Of a stretch of DNA of 33,173 nucleotides, positions 7,923 through 16,380 are shown one piece after another (position 1 is the stretch's first letter; each line of letters begins with the position of its first letter). The stretch is from contig CAVDSU010000010.1 in assembly GCA_963611685.1 (NCBI GenBank), positions 1-33,173 of the forward strand, written 5' to 3'. Both the position numbers and the translations under genes were made by a program. This DNA comes from UBA1724 sp963611685. Lineage in GTDB: Bacteria; Verrucomicrobiota; Lentisphaeria; Oligosphaerales; Oligosphaeraceae. The notes below the pieces were generated by a model. The model worked only from the letters and a program-made list of their open reading frames with translations. It was not told the origin of the DNA and searched no databases.

Positions 7923-9275
7923 TCAGTCGATGGGCGGTCTTGCCGTGTCGTGTTGTGGGAAGGGCACCAGGAAGAAGAATGCGAGGCAGAGGATGACGGA
8001 TACGAGGGATCCGGAGGTGGTGGCCAGTCCCATGGGATAGAGTGTGGTGGGGAATTTTGCGGAGGCCAGGTATGCCAGGGGGATACGTGCCACGAGGATG
8101 GAGGTCACGTTGTGGGCGAAGGAGAGTCCGGAGCGTGCGTAGGCGCAGAAGAATCCGCTGAAGCAGAAGTGGATTCCCGCCAGGAAGCAATCCCAGACGT
8201 ATCCGCGCATGTATTCGCCGCCCATTTGGATGACCTCGGGATCCGTGGTGAAGCAGGCGACGCTCTGCTCGGGCCAGAGATGCATTGCCGCCACGCAGGC
8301 GAGCCCATAGACCATGGCGAATCCCAGGGCGCAGAAGAGGGTCTGCCGTGCGCGGGAGTGCAGCCCGGCGCCGGCATTCTGGGCGCCCATGGCGGAGATG
8401 GAGGAGAGCATGGCGGAGGGCACCAGGAAGAGGAATCCGATCTCCTTCTCCACGATGCCCACGGCGGCTGCGTCCTGGACGCCGCGGAGGTTCGCGATGA
8501 CGGTGATGACCATGAATGCCACCTGGATGAAACCGTCCTGGCAGCAGACGGGGATTCCGATGGCGAGGATTTCGCGCAGGGTGCGTCCGTGGAGTTGGAG
8601 GTCGATCTTCTTCAGGGGGATTCCCAGGGGGCGTCGTCGCAGGGAGAAGAGTGCCGCGCCCACGGAGAGCGCCTGGGATGCGATGGTGGCCAGGGCGGCG
8701 CCGGCGGGGCCCATCTTCAGGGCGCCCACCAGGAGGAGATCGAGCGCCAGATTCGCCACGCCGGCCAATGCCACGAAGGCCAGCGGGCTTTTGGAGTCGC
8801 CCAGTCCCCGCAGGATGGCGCTATAGAGATTGTATCCCATGAGGAAGGGCAGTCCGCAGAAGCAGATCCGCAGATACTGGAGGGTCTGGGGACGGGATTC
8901 CTCGGGGGTGGCGATGAGGGCGATGATTGCGGGGGCCAGGAGCCAGAGGAGCACCGCCAGCACCAGGGAGAGCGCCATGAAGAAGTAGACGGTGTTTCCC
9001 ACGATGCGCCCCAGCGCCTGGCGGTTTCCGGCGCCGGTGGCGCGGGCGATGAGGACGGTGGAGCCCACGGCCAGCCCCAGCGCCATGACGGTGAGCATGT
9101 GCATGACTTGGCTGCCCACCGCCACCGCGGTGATCTCCTCCACGACGCCAAAGCGCCCCACCACCAGCAGGTCCACCATTCCGTAGAGGGTCTGGAGGAA
9201 GCAGGAGAGGAGGAAGGGCAGGGAGAAGGCGAAGAGGGTCTTCGGGACGCTGCCACGGGTGAGGTCCTGGATCAT
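7923..9275 (-). CDS. MATE family multidrug/lipid exporter
   Basis: A 450-residue inner-membrane protein with about twelve hydrophobic segments in two similar halves, as in MatE-domain antiporters (NorM/DinF type). Family-typical stretches include LPFLLSCFLQTLYGMVDLLVVG near the N-terminus in segments, ALGLAVGSTVLIARATGAG, and GMGAQN-like SAMGAQNAGAG in the second half. The ATG at 9275 is chosen because MIQDLTRGSVPKTLFAFSLP is the usual family beginning; the frame runs upstream to 9389 but overlaps gmk and is Pro/Ser-rich. No Shine-Dalgarno is seen. It follows gmk by 70 bp, in which a 25-bp-period repeat lies. The substrate cannot be told. Upstream glycan genes make a role in envelope-precursor export conceivable, but drug export is equally likely. 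Stop TGA. Confidence 0.9.
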   Translation of the reverse strand: MIQDLTRGSVPKTLFAFSLPFLLSCFLQTLYGMVDLLVVGRFGVVEEITAVAVGSQVMHMLTVMALGLAVGSTVLIARATGAGNRQALGRIVGNTVYFFMALSLVLAVLLWLLAPAIIALIATPEESRPQTLQYLRICFCGLPFLMGYNLYSAILRGLGDSKSPLAFVALAGVANLALDLLLVGALKMGPAGAALATIASQALSVGAALFSLRRRPLGIPLKKIDLQLHGRTLREILAIGIPVCCQDGFIQVAFMVITVIANLRGVQDAAAVGIVEKEIGFLFLVPSAMLSSISAMGAQNAGAGLHSRARQTLFCALGFAMVYGLACVAAMHLWPEQSVACFTTDPEVIQMGGEYMRGYVWDCFLAGIHFCFSGFFCAYARSGLSFAHNVTSILVARIPLAYLASAKFPTTLYPMGLATTSGSLVSVILCLAFFFLVPFPQHDTARPPID

Positions 9276-9287
9276 GGTCGTGGGGGG

Positions 9288-9331
9288 GCGGCTTTGCGCG
9301 CGGGATGGGGGAGCGGCTTTGCTCGCGGGAT
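9288..9331 (-). repeat. Two-copy 19-bp repeat between gmk and the MATE gene
   Basis: A 19-bp sequence (minus strand ATCCCGCG-n-GCAAAGCCGC) occurs at 9288-9306 and 9313-9331, differing at one base, with a 25-bp period. It fills most of the 70-bp spacer. It may be a local duplication or a pair of binding sites. Confidence 0.6.
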
Positions 9332-9345
9332 ATCTTCTGGAGCCG

Positions 9346-9966
9346 CTAGGCCTTGTTGGGCTCCTGGGGCCAGGTGGTGCGCTGGACACGGCAGGTGGCC
9401 GCCAATAGGATCGCCTTCAGGCGCTTCGCGGCGTCGTTCAAGTCGTCATTCACCACGAGATACTGATACTCTTTCCAGGCCTCCATCTCCCTCTTCGCAT
9501 TGAAGAGGCGCTTCTGGAGGCTCTCGGGGGATTCGGTGCCGCGCTTGCGCAGGCGCTGTTCCAGGGTCTCCAGGGAGGGCGGCGCCAGGAAGACGAACTC
9601 CACGTGGTCCCGGAGGAATTCGGGGGAGAGCGCCTGCTTGACCTGCCGGGCGCCCTGCACGTCGATGTCCAGAAGCATGATCTTGTCCTCTGCCAGGGCG
9701 CGGAGCATGGGCGCCTTGGGGGTGCCGTAGAAGTTCCCGTGGACATTGGCGTATTCCAGGAAATCGCCGCGTTCGATGCCGCGTTGGAAGAGCTCCTGGG
9801 AGAGGAAGTGGTAGTCCACGCCGTCCTTCTCCAAGGGGCGGGGCTGCCGGGTGGTGCAGGAGATGGAGAAGAGGAGCTGCGGGAAATCCTGTCGGACCAT
9901 CTGCACGAGGGTGGATTTTCCGGTGCCGCTGGGGCCGGAGAGGACGATTGCGAAGCCGTTGTTCAT
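9346..9966 (-). CDS. gmk: Guanylate kinase
   Basis: A 206-residue protein that converts GMP and ATP to GDP and ADP in purine nucleotide metabolism. It shows the P-loop GPSGTGKS (residues 11-18), the GMP-binding segment SCTTRQPRPLEKDGVDYHF (36 onwards), EYANVHGNFYGTP and LLDIDVQGARQ, all diagnostic of Gmk; the length is normal. Its ATG overlaps the TGA of the upstream ligase gene (ATGA, 9963-9966), so translation is probably coupled. A longer open frame running upstream to 11517 is an out-of-phase artefact over the ligase gene. Stop TAG. Confidence 0.97.
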   Translation of the reverse strand: MNNGFAIVLSGPSGTGKSTLVQMVRQDFPQLLFSISCTTRQPRPLEKDGVDYHFLSQELFQRGIERGDFLEYANVHGNFYGTPKAPMLRALAEDKIMLLDIDVQGARQVKQALSPEFLRDHVEFVFLAPPSLETLEQRLRKRGTESPESLQKRLFNAKREMEAWKEYQYLVVNDDLNDAAKRLKAILLAATCRVQRTTWPQEPNKA

Positions 9967-11993
9967 GGTGTGGTCTCCGGGAGGAGGAAGCGGAGGGTTC
10001 TGTGGGAGAGGCCTTCGGGGACGCCGTCGGTGGCGAGGGGTGCGAGGAGCGCGCGGAGGCGCCAGGCGTCCTGTGGGGGAAGGGAGAGGATCTGCACGCG
10101 GAGCTCCTGCGGGAGGCGCTCCCGGAGTTCCATGGGCAGGAAGGCGATGCGCGCACGGTCCCGCGCGGGAAGCGCGGGATGGCGCTCCTCCAGGCCGCGG
10201 AGGAGCCACCAGGAGAGATTGGTGGGATGCCAGAGACGCAGTTCGTCCAGCGCTCGCTGGGCGGCCATTTCGTCGCCCGTGAGAACCGCCAGGCGCCACT
10301 CCCGCAGCAGTGTGGTGGAGCGGTGCGGCGCGCGGCGCCGCAGCTCCTTCAGGGCCTCGCGGGCGGTGGGGTAGTCCTCTTGCGCGAGGGACAAGTCCGC
10401 CAGCATCCGTGGGGGAATGGGTGCGGAGGGATCCCGGCGGATGGCGTCCAGGAGGAGTTCCTTTTTGCGGGAGTAGGAGGCGTATGGGTCCTGGAGGGCG
10501 TTCTGCGCGAGCTGGAAGCTGCGCTTTCCGGGGGCCTCGCAGAGCTCCGAGAGGCAGAGCAGCGCCAGCAGGACGAGCGGCGCGCGGGAGAGCGCCCGGC
10601 GGAGGCGGGAGGAAGAGGAGGAGTCGGCGGCGGTCGCCGCGGGGGACTCGTCCGGTGGGTCGTTCTTTTCTTGCAGGAGGAGTCCCAGGGAGCCGGCGAG
10701 GGTGGCGGTGGAGAGGACGGTGTCGTTGAATTGGACCAGCGCGTGCGCCGTCCAGGCGGTCCAGGCGCCCAGGACGGCCAGTTGCCGGGGGGTAGGCGGC
10801 GCCTTCCGGCGCCTGAGAAGGTAGGCGGCGGCGGCCAGGGGCGCCAGCAGCCGCGCCAGTGCCTCCAGGGCGCCGGGGAGGCCGCACTGGGAGAGCTGTG
10901 CGAAGAAGAGGGAGTGGGGATCCCGTGCCTCGTCGCCCTCCCAGCTCTTCAGGCGGAAGTGCCAGGGATAGAATTCGCCGAGGCCTGCGCCAAAAATCGG
11001 GAATTGCCTGTAGGTCTTCCAGGCGCTCTGGTAGTATTCCAGGCGGACGGTGACGGTCTCCAGCTTCCGCTGGGAGAGGCGGTTCAGCATGGCGACGGCG
11101 CCCAGTGCGCCCAAGAGGAGGAGCCCCGCCAGCAGGATGCGCCCGGCACGCCCCAGTCGCCGTCCGAGGTGGCAGAGGGCGACCAGGAGGAGTCCGGCGA
11201 AGGCGCCCAGCATGGCGCCGCGGCTGCCGCTGAAGACCAGCGCGCCTGCGCCCAGGAGTCCGGCGGCCCCCAGGAGCAGCGCGGTGGCGGCCTTGGGCGA
11301 GGAGCACTTCTGCGCCAGCTGCCGTGCCTCCCAGAAGAGGAAGGGCAGGGCGAGCAGGAGCTGTGCGCCGTAGGCATTGGGGTCGCCGAAGGCGCCCAGC
11401 GAGCGCGTCTGCCGCATCTTCGCGTCCATGAGCTGGCTGAGCGCCTGCCCCGTCTGCTTGGCGTATTCCAGTTGCGACTGGTATTCTTCTTCCAGACCGC
11501 CGAAGTGCTGGCTCCATCCCTGGAGGGCGGCGACCAGTGCGCCGGCGGCCAGGGCGTGGCAGAGCCAGGGGGCGATCCCGGGATCCCGCCGGGTCGCCAG
11601 CCAGAGCGCCCAGCAGACTGCGGCCACGGTGAGGAAGTGCCGCATCCAGGCATTGGCGAAGGCGTGTTCGGTGGTGTGGACCAGTCCCGCCAGTCCGCAG
11701 AGGACGGTGGCGGTTGCCAACAGCGGCAGTGCCAGCGAGGCGTCGGGGCGCAGGGCGGTTTTGCGGCTCTGCCAGAGTTCCGCCAAGAGCAGTGCGCCGG
11801 CGAGGGAAGCCAGCAGGAAGTGTGGCTGGACGGTGAGCAGCAGCAGCTCCCAGAGGTCCGTGGGGAAGAGTGCGATTTCCGAGGAGCCCACGGCGTAGTT
11901 CCAGCGGAAGGGCACCACGAAGAAGAAGAGCGCCCAGAGGATTCGTGCGGGCATCAGCGTCGCACTCCGGTTGTCGTTCTGGGGCAGTGTCAT
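9963..11993 (-). CDS. O-antigen ligase/polymerase family protein with C-terminal TPR-like region
   Basis: A 676-residue membrane protein with many hydrophobic helices up to about residue 440. It carries the Wzy/WaaL-type marks FSGSRGAMLG (Ser255-Arg258) and a large loop containing DPHSLFF (His360), corresponding to the catalytic loop of O-antigen ligases and polymerases. A further helix near 470-485 is followed by a soluble tail of helical repeats (about 494-676) that looks TPR-like. The likely role is polymerising or transferring lipid-linked glycan on the outer face of the inner membrane. Its ATG overlaps the ricT stop (ATGA, 11990-11993) and its own stop overlaps gmk. ATG 11954 (Met14) is an alternative start. 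Two nucleotide-sugar enzymes upstream support a surface-polysaccharide role. Exact acceptor unknown. Confidence 0.85.
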   Translation of the reverse strand: MTLPQNDNRSATLMPARILWALFFFVVPFRWNYAVGSSEIALFPTDLWELLLLTVQPHFLLASLAGALLLAELWQSRKTALRPDASLALPLLATATVLCGLAGLVHTTEHAFANAWMRHFLTVAAVCWALWLATRRDPGIAPWLCHALAAGALVAALQGWSQHFGGLEEEYQSQLEYAKQTGQALSQLMDAKMRQTRSLGAFGDPNAYGAQLLLALPFLFWEARQLAQKCSSPKAATALLLGAAGLLGAGALVFSGSRGAMLGAFAGLLLVALCHLGRRLGRAGRILLAGLLLLGALGAVAMLNRLSQRKLETVTVRLEYYQSAWKTYRQFPIFGAGLGEFYPWHFRLKSWEGDEARDPHSLFFAQLSQCGLPGALEALARLLAPLAAAAYLLRRRKAPPTPRQLAVLGAWTAWTAHALVQFNDTVLSTATLAGSLGLLLQEKNDPPDESPAATAADSSSSSRLRRALSRAPLVLLALLCLSELCEAPGKRSFQLAQNALQDPYASYSRKKELLLDAIRRDPSAPIPPRMLADLSLAQEDYPTAREALKELRRRAPHRSTTLLREWRLAVLTGDEMAAQRALDELRLWHPTNLSWWLLRGLEERHPALPARDRARIAFLPMELRERLPQELRVQILSLPPQDAWRLRALLAPLATDGVPEGLSHRTLRFLLPETTP

Positions 11994-12685
11994 GGCTGGT
12001 GTGGGGGGCGCCGGGGGCCGTCGGGGATTTCGAAGCGCAGGCAGCAGCGCGGGTCTCCGCAGAGGCCGATTTTGGAGGCGGGCAGTTGCTGTGGGGAGCG
12101 TGCGGAGGCGACTTTCAGGGAGAGGAAGGAGTGGCAGCAGAGGGTGCGCCCGCAGACGCCGATGCCCCCCAGGATGGAGGCCTCCTGCGGATGGGAGATC
12201 TGCCGCATCTCCAGGCGGTAGGGAAGCATCGCGTTCAGGTCCTTCAGCAGCGCCCGGAAGTCCACGCGGCCCTCGGCGACATAGAGGCAGAGGAGGACCT
12301 TCGCGTCCAGCGTGAGATGCAGGGCGGTCAGGTGCATGTTGTCCAGGCGGTTTGCGCGGACGCGCTCCTGGATCTTCGGGAGGAGCCCCTTGGCGATGCC
12401 TTCGTTGTCGCGGATGGTCCGGAGGTCCTCCTGGCTGGCGCGGCGCAGCGCCACGGGGAGCTTCGCTCCCTCCAGGCGCCGGACGGTCTGCAGGCGTCGG
12501 CGCTCCTCCCAGGCGTCCAGGGTCTCGGCGGGCTCTTCGGGACACTCCCCCTGAATGCGCCCGGCCTCAAGGGTCTTCTCCCATTGGCAGACCACCAGGT
12601 CGCCGGTGCGTAGCCCCCACTCCTCCGGCGCCGCGCATTCCAGTGCCGCGCCGGGGAGGATCTGCTGTCGATAGAGTCGGAACAT
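11990..12685 (-). CDS. ricT: PSP1-domain protein, RicT (YaaT)-like
   Basis: A 231-residue protein of the PSP1 family. In Bacillus subtilis RicT joins RicA and RicF in an Fe-S complex affecting RNase Y-dependent RNA processing and development. The C-terminal half shows the family signature with paired cysteines: GGIGVCGRTLCC (Cys178, Cys183, Cys184) and GLCGDPRCC (Cys209, Cys214, Cys215), which could ligate Fe-S clusters. The N-terminal part is diverged and the whole protein is somewhat short for the family. Its ATG follows the epimerase stop TAG with no spacing, and its stop overlaps the ligase start, so it is an internal operon member. No ricA or ricF homologue is in the window. The gene symbol is by domain resemblance only. 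Confidence 0.85.
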   Translation of the reverse strand: MFRLYRQQILPGAALECAAPEEWGLRTGDLVVCQWEKTLEAGRIQGECPEEPAETLDAWEERRRLQTVRRLEGAKLPVALRRASQEDLRTIRDNEGIAKGLLPKIQERVRANRLDNMHLTALHLTLDAKVLLCLYVAEGRVDFRALLKDLNAMLPYRLEMRQISHPQEASILGGIGVCGRTLCCHSFLSLKVASARSPQQLPASKIGLCGDPRCCLRFEIPDGPRRPPHQP

Positions 12686-13663
12686 CTAGGCGAGGCCCAG
12701 GGCGTGGCGCTTGTCTTCGATCACGTCGCGGAGGATGTCTTCCAGTCCCAGGCGGGGCTGGTAGTCCAGGAGCCTCTTCGCCTTGTCGATGCAGGGGACC
12801 CGGCGGTGCATGTCTTCGAAGCCGGGGCCGTAGGCCTGGTCGTAGGGGATGATCTGGATGGGCGAGGCAGTGCCGGTGAGGCGCTGGATCTCCTGCGCCA
12901 GCTGCAGGATGGAGATCTCCTGGTTGTTGCCCAGGTTGATGACTTGTCCCAATGCCTGGGGGCGTTCCGGAATGGTGAGCAGCGCGCCCACGATGTCCCG
13001 CACGTGGGTGAAGCAGCGGGTCTGCGTGCCGTCGCCAAAGACGGTGATGGGCTCGCCCTTCAGCGCCTGGGTCACCAGGTTCGGGATCACCATGCCGTAT
13101 TGGCCCGTCTGGCGGGGGCCCACGGTGTTGAAGAGCCGCACCACGGTGACGGGGAGCCTCCGCTCCACCCAGTAGGCCAGCGCCAGGAATTCGTCCACCG
13201 CCTTGGCGCAGGCGTAGCTCCAGCGGCGTGTGGAGGTGGGCCCCATGACCGTGTCGTCGTCTTCGCAGAAGGGCACTCGGGAGCCCTTTCCGTAGACCTC
13301 GGAGGTGCTGGTGAGCAGGAAGGGCTTCCCGTGGCGGTTGCAGGCCTCCAGGACCACCGTGGTGCCCCCCACGATGCTCTCGATGGTGCGCACGGGCTGG
13401 TCGATGATCAGGCGCACGCCCACCGCGCTGGCCAAGTGATACACGAAATCCGCCTTTTCCACCAGGGAATCCACCTTCGCGGCGTCATTGACGCTGCCCA
13501 CGTGCAACGCGAAATCGGGGCGCTCCAAGAGCCCGGAGAGGTTTTCGCGGGAGCCGGTAGAGAGGTCGTCCAGGACCATCACCTCGTTGCCGGCCTCCAA
13601 GAGTGCCCTGCAGAGATGGGATCCGATGAATCCGGCGCCGCCGGTGACCAGAATGCGCTTCAT
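12686..13663 (-). CDS. NAD-dependent nucleotide-sugar epimerase/dehydratase (extended SDR)
   Basis: A 325-residue extended short-chain dehydrogenase. It has the Rossmann motif GGAGFIGSH (8-16), the catalytic STSEVYG segment (119-125) and the Tyr-Lys pair Y150xxxK154, then the NDP-sugar-binding RLFNTVGPRQTGQYGMVIP and TVFGDGTQTRCFTHVRD stretches. These are typical of UDP-glucose/UDP-N-acetylglucosamine 4-epimerase and GDP-mannose dehydratase relatives; the substrate cannot be fixed. It probably supplies an activated sugar for the glycan handled by the downstream ligase-like protein. It starts at ATG 13663 after a pyrimidine-rich leader with no Shine-Dalgarno, and its TAG abuts the ricT ATG. 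It is a distant paralogue of the UDP-glucuronate decarboxylase upstream. Confidence 0.9.
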   Translation of the reverse strand: MKRILVTGGAGFIGSHLCRALLEAGNEVMVLDDLSTGSRENLSGLLERPDFALHVGSVNDAAKVDSLVEKADFVYHLASAVGVRLIIDQPVRTIESIVGGTTVVLEACNRHGKPFLLTSTSEVYGKGSRVPFCEDDDTVMGPTSTRRWSYACAKAVDEFLALAYWVERRLPVTVVRLFNTVGPRQTGQYGMVIPNLVTQALKGEPITVFGDGTQTRCFTHVRDIVGALLTIPERPQALGQVINLGNNQEISILQLAQEIQRLTGTASPIQIIPYDQAYGPGFEDMHRRVPCIDKAKRLLDYQPRLGLEDILRDVIEDKRHALGLA

Positions 13664-13705
13664 GGGGGAAAGGGGGGTATCGTGTGGAGGGGGAAAAAGT
13701 CTTGT

Positions 13706-14503
13706 CTAGCGTCCCAGTTCCTGGGAGCGGCGCTGTGCGGCCAGGAGGAGCTCCTGGACCAGGTCGTCGAAGTGCCGTGCGCTCATGACCTCCAGGGCGG
13801 CGGCGGTGGTGCCGCCCTTCGAGGTGACCGCGACGCGCAGCTCGGCGGGAGTGCCGGTCTTCTGCTGGAGCATGGCGGTGGCGCCGGCCATGGTCTGGAG
13901 GGAGAGCTCCTGGGAGAGCTCCTCGGGGAGGCCCATCGCCACGCCGCCTTTGGTCAGCGCTTCAAGGAAGGCGAAGAAATACGCCGGACCGGAGCCCGAG
14001 AGCGCCGTGACGGCGTCCAGCTGCTCTTCGGGGACCCGCCAGGCCTTGCCCAGCGCCCCCAGGAGGGTCTCCGCAAAGGCGGCAGCCGCCGTGTCGTTGT
14101 CGTCGGAGAGCGCGTAGCAGCTGGCGCCCATGCCTACCATGAGGGGGGTGTTGGGCATCACGCGGACCATCCGCGCATCGCCGAACCACGTGCGGAGCTT
14201 CGCCAGGGAGAGCCCCGCGCAGATGGAGAGGATCAGGCATCCCGGCTTCCGGGGAGGCAATGCCGGGAATGCGACGGGGGCAGTCTGGGGCTTCACCGCC
14301 AAGATCAGCACGTCGGCGGACGACACCGCCTCCGCCGTGGCCTCCGGGAGCGCCTCCAGGCCCGTCTGCGCCGCAAAGGCGTCGCGTGCCTGTTCGGAGG
14401 GATCGCAGGCGCGCAGGCGCCCCTGGGGGAAGAGGTGGTTGCGGACTGCGCCCCTGGCGATGGCGGTGGCCATCTTTCCGGCGCCGATGAAGAGGATGTC
14501 CAT
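13706..14503 (-). CDS. proC: Pyrroline-5-carboxylate reductase
   Basis: A 265-residue cytoplasmic enzyme reducing pyrroline-5-carboxylate to proline with NAD(P)H, the last step of proline synthesis. Evidence is the N-terminal dinucleotide fold FIGAGKMATAI, the VRVMPNTPLMVGMG segment, ALSGSGPAYFFAFLEAL and the C-terminal VTSKGGTTAAALEVM, all ProC hallmarks, with normal length. The ATG at 14503 begins the canonical Rossmann strand; the frame upstream to 15088 is an artefact over the neighbouring gene. It lies 50 bp after the broken isomerase gene and 42 bp before the epimerase, and is presumably co-transcribed. It has no obvious functional tie to the sugar genes. Stop TAG. Confidence 0.97.
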   Translation of the reverse strand: MDILFIGAGKMATAIARGAVRNHLFPQGRLRACDPSEQARDAFAAQTGLEALPEATAEAVSSADVLILAVKPQTAPVAFPALPPRKPGCLILSICAGLSLAKLRTWFGDARMVRVMPNTPLMVGMGASCYALSDDNDTAAAAFAETLLGALGKAWRVPEEQLDAVTALSGSGPAYFFAFLEALTKGGVAMGLPEELSQELSLQTMAGATAMLQQKTGTPAELRVAVTSKGGTTAAALEVMSARHFDDLVQELLLAAQRRSQELGR

Positions 14504-14553
14504 GGAAGGCAAAAGAGGCTGTGGGGGGATTGCTTTTTTGCTGCGCGCGTGGG

Positions 14554-15371
14554 CTAGAGTCCCATCTTGTCGCGCACGTTGTGGAAGGAGCGCTCCAGGC
14601 TCTGGAAGGCCTCCATCTCGCCTTGGTCGCGCTCGACGATGTACCACTGGACGCCGGCATACTGCGCGGCGGAGAGGATCTCGGGCCAGTCCAGATTGCC
14701 GTCGCCCACCTCGGTGATGTCCAGCCGCGGGGCGAATTCGTTTTTGCGCCAGCGCAGCACGCCGTCCTTCAGGTGCAGGCAGTGTGCGCGGTGGGGGAGC
14801 TTCCTCAGCAGGGCGGAGGGTTCTTTTCCGGAGGCGGCGACCCAGTAGGTGTCGATTTCGAACCAGGTGCAGGAGGGATCCAGCTGCCGCATGAGATACT
14901 CGTAGCGGATCATTCCGGAGGGCAGCTGGATGAATTCGTGGAAGTGGTTGTGGTATCCCAGGGTGAGGCCGGAGGCCTGAAGGATCTTCGCGGTCTTGTT
15001 GAAGCTGGTCACGAAGTCCTTCCAGGTCTTCTCCTTGTTGATTGCCTTGTCGTCCGGGAAGAATCCGCCGATGGCGGGGAATTTGCACTGGTAGAGGAGA
15101 TGCTCGTCAATGACGGCCTGGGGCTCCTTCTGCAGGCGGTCCAGGCTGATGTGGGTGGCGGCGCAGGACAGGCCCTCGCCATCCAGGATCTTCTTGATTT
15201 CCTTGGGGGCGATCGGTCCCACTTGATTTCCTTGGGGGCGATCGGTCCCACGGCGGAGAGCTGGACGCCATCGTAGCCGATGTCGTGGATGCGCTTGCAG
15301 GTCTTGGCGAAGTCCTTCGCGTTCTGCGTGTGTTCGCGGACGGTATAGAGCTGTGCGGCGAGTTTTTTCAT
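14554..15371 (-). pseudogene. Sugar phosphate isomerase/epimerase, frame broken by a 29-bp tandem duplication
   Basis: A xylose-isomerase-like TIM-barrel protein (IolE/sugar phosphate isomerase superfamily). The N-terminal part from ATG 15371 reads normally to VGPIAPKEIK, then shifts frame. The rest (KKILDGEGLSCAATHISLDR onwards) is intact in another frame and includes the metal/active-site stretches LGYHNHFHEF, WFEIDTYW and CLHLKDG. The cause is an exact 29-bp tandem duplication (15194-15251). Removing one copy restores a single 262-residue protein of normal family length. It is therefore either a recent inactivating mutation, a reversible switch, or an assembly error. A GTG at 15222 could start the distal fragment (222 codons), which lacks the first strand and helix of the barrel. 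It lies 49 bp downstream of the UXS gene. Stop TAG. Confidence 0.85.
15194..15251. repeat. 29-bp perfect tandem duplication within the isomerase gene
   Basis: Positions 15194-15222 and 15223-15251 are identical over 29 bp (beginning TTGATTTCCTTGGGGGCGAT). Since 29 is not a multiple of three, the duplication shifts the reading frame. The duplicated stretch encodes roughly VGPIAPKEIK. Confidence 0.97.
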
Positions 15372-15420
15372 GGGGGGAAGTTTTCCCTTGGTTGGGGTGT
15401 TGTTGTCAGAAAGGGGCGTT

Positions 15421-16380
15421 TCAGGCGAGGGCGCGGAAGTATTCGATGGTGGACTTCAGGCCCTCTTCCAGCGGAATCTCGGGCTGCCAGTGGAGCAGCT
15501 CTCGGGCACGCGTGATGTCCGGACGGCGCACCTTCGGGTCGTCGACGGGAAGGGGACGGAGGACCAGGGGACTGGCGCTGCCGGTCAAGCGAAGGACCTT
15601 CTCCGCCAGCTCCCGGATGGTGAATTCGCCGGGATTGCCGATGTTGACCGGCCCGGTGAATGCGGGATCGGGGTGTTCCATGAGGGCGCGAAGGCCGCGG
15701 ATGGTGTCCTGGCAGTAGCAGAAGGAGCGCGTCTGGGAGCCGTCGCCATAGAGGGTGATGGGCTCGCCGCGGAGCGCCTGGAGGATGAAGTTGGAGACCA
15801 CGCGCCCGTCCAGGGGATCCATCTTCGGACCGTAGGAGTTGAAGATGCGCGCCACACGGATCCTCGCGCCCCGCGCGCGGTGGTAGTCGAAGAAGAGGCT
15901 CTCGGCCACGCGCTTGCCTTCGTCGTAGCAGGAACGCGGGCCATCGGGATTCACGTTGCCCCAGTAGCTCTCTTTCTGCGGGTGCTCCTTGGCGTCGCCA
16001 TAGACCTCGCTGGTGGAGGCCTGCAGGACCACGGCGCCATGCTTCAGGGAGAGCTCCAGGACATTCTGGGCGCCCAGGAAGCAGGTCTCGGTGGTGGCGA
16101 TGGGGTCCTTCTGGTAGTGCGGCGGGGAGGCGGGGCAGGCCAGGTTGTAGATCTGGTCCAGATGCTCGGCAGGGAAGTCCTCCCTGCGCCGGACATCGCC
16201 CTCCCAAAAGCGCAACGCGTCGCCGTATTTCTCCTGGAGGGGCGCGAGGTTCTCGCGTCGGCCGGTCCAGAGGTTGTCGAGCGCGGTGACGCGGTGCCCG
16301 TCGGCCAGCAGGGATTCCACGAGATGGGATCCCAGGAAGCCGGCGCCGCCGGTAACGAGGATGTGCTTTGCGTCTGGCAT
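15421..16380 (-). CDS. uxs: UDP-glucuronate decarboxylase (UDP-xylose synthase)
   Basis: A 319-residue extended SDR that oxidises and decarboxylates UDP-glucuronate to UDP-xylose. Diagnostic stretches are GGAGFLGSH (11-19), NLACPASPPHYQKDPI (79 onwards, the UXS-specific loop), STSEVYGDAKEHPQ (122-135), YWGNVNPDGPRSCYDEGKR with Tyr152 and Lys156, RIFNSYGPKM and YGDGSQTRSFCYCQDT. Length is that of soluble bacterial UXS without a membrane anchor. It is the first gene of the long minus-strand block, preceded by a 227-bp divergent intergenic region. The leader is pyrimidine-rich and has no Shine-Dalgarno. With the epimerase and O-antigen-ligase-like gene downstream it suggests a xylose- or pentose-containing surface glycan. 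Stop TGA. Confidence 0.93.
   Translation of the reverse strand: MPDAKHILVTGGAGFLGSHLVESLLADGHRVTALDNLWTGRRENLAPLQEKYGDALRFWEGDVRRREDFPAEHLDQIYNLACPASPPHYQKDPIATTETCFLGAQNVLELSLKHGAVVLQASTSEVYGDAKEHPQKESYWGNVNPDGPRSCYDEGKRVAESLFFDYHRARGARIRVARIFNSYGPKMDPLDGRVVSNFILQALRGEPITLYGDGSQTRSFCYCQDTIRGLRALMEHPDPAFTGPVNIGNPGEFTIRELAEKVLRLTGSASPLVLRPLPVDDPKVRRPDITRARELLHWQPEIPLEEGLKSTIEYFRALA

Noticed and set aside
7950..14557. Plus-strand frames of 517, 757 and 617 codons opposite the MATE, ligase and epimerase/proC genes
   Set aside because: Repetitive Gly/Glu/His/Ala-rich translations are typical of antisense GC-rich DNA; the minus strand carries clear known proteins.
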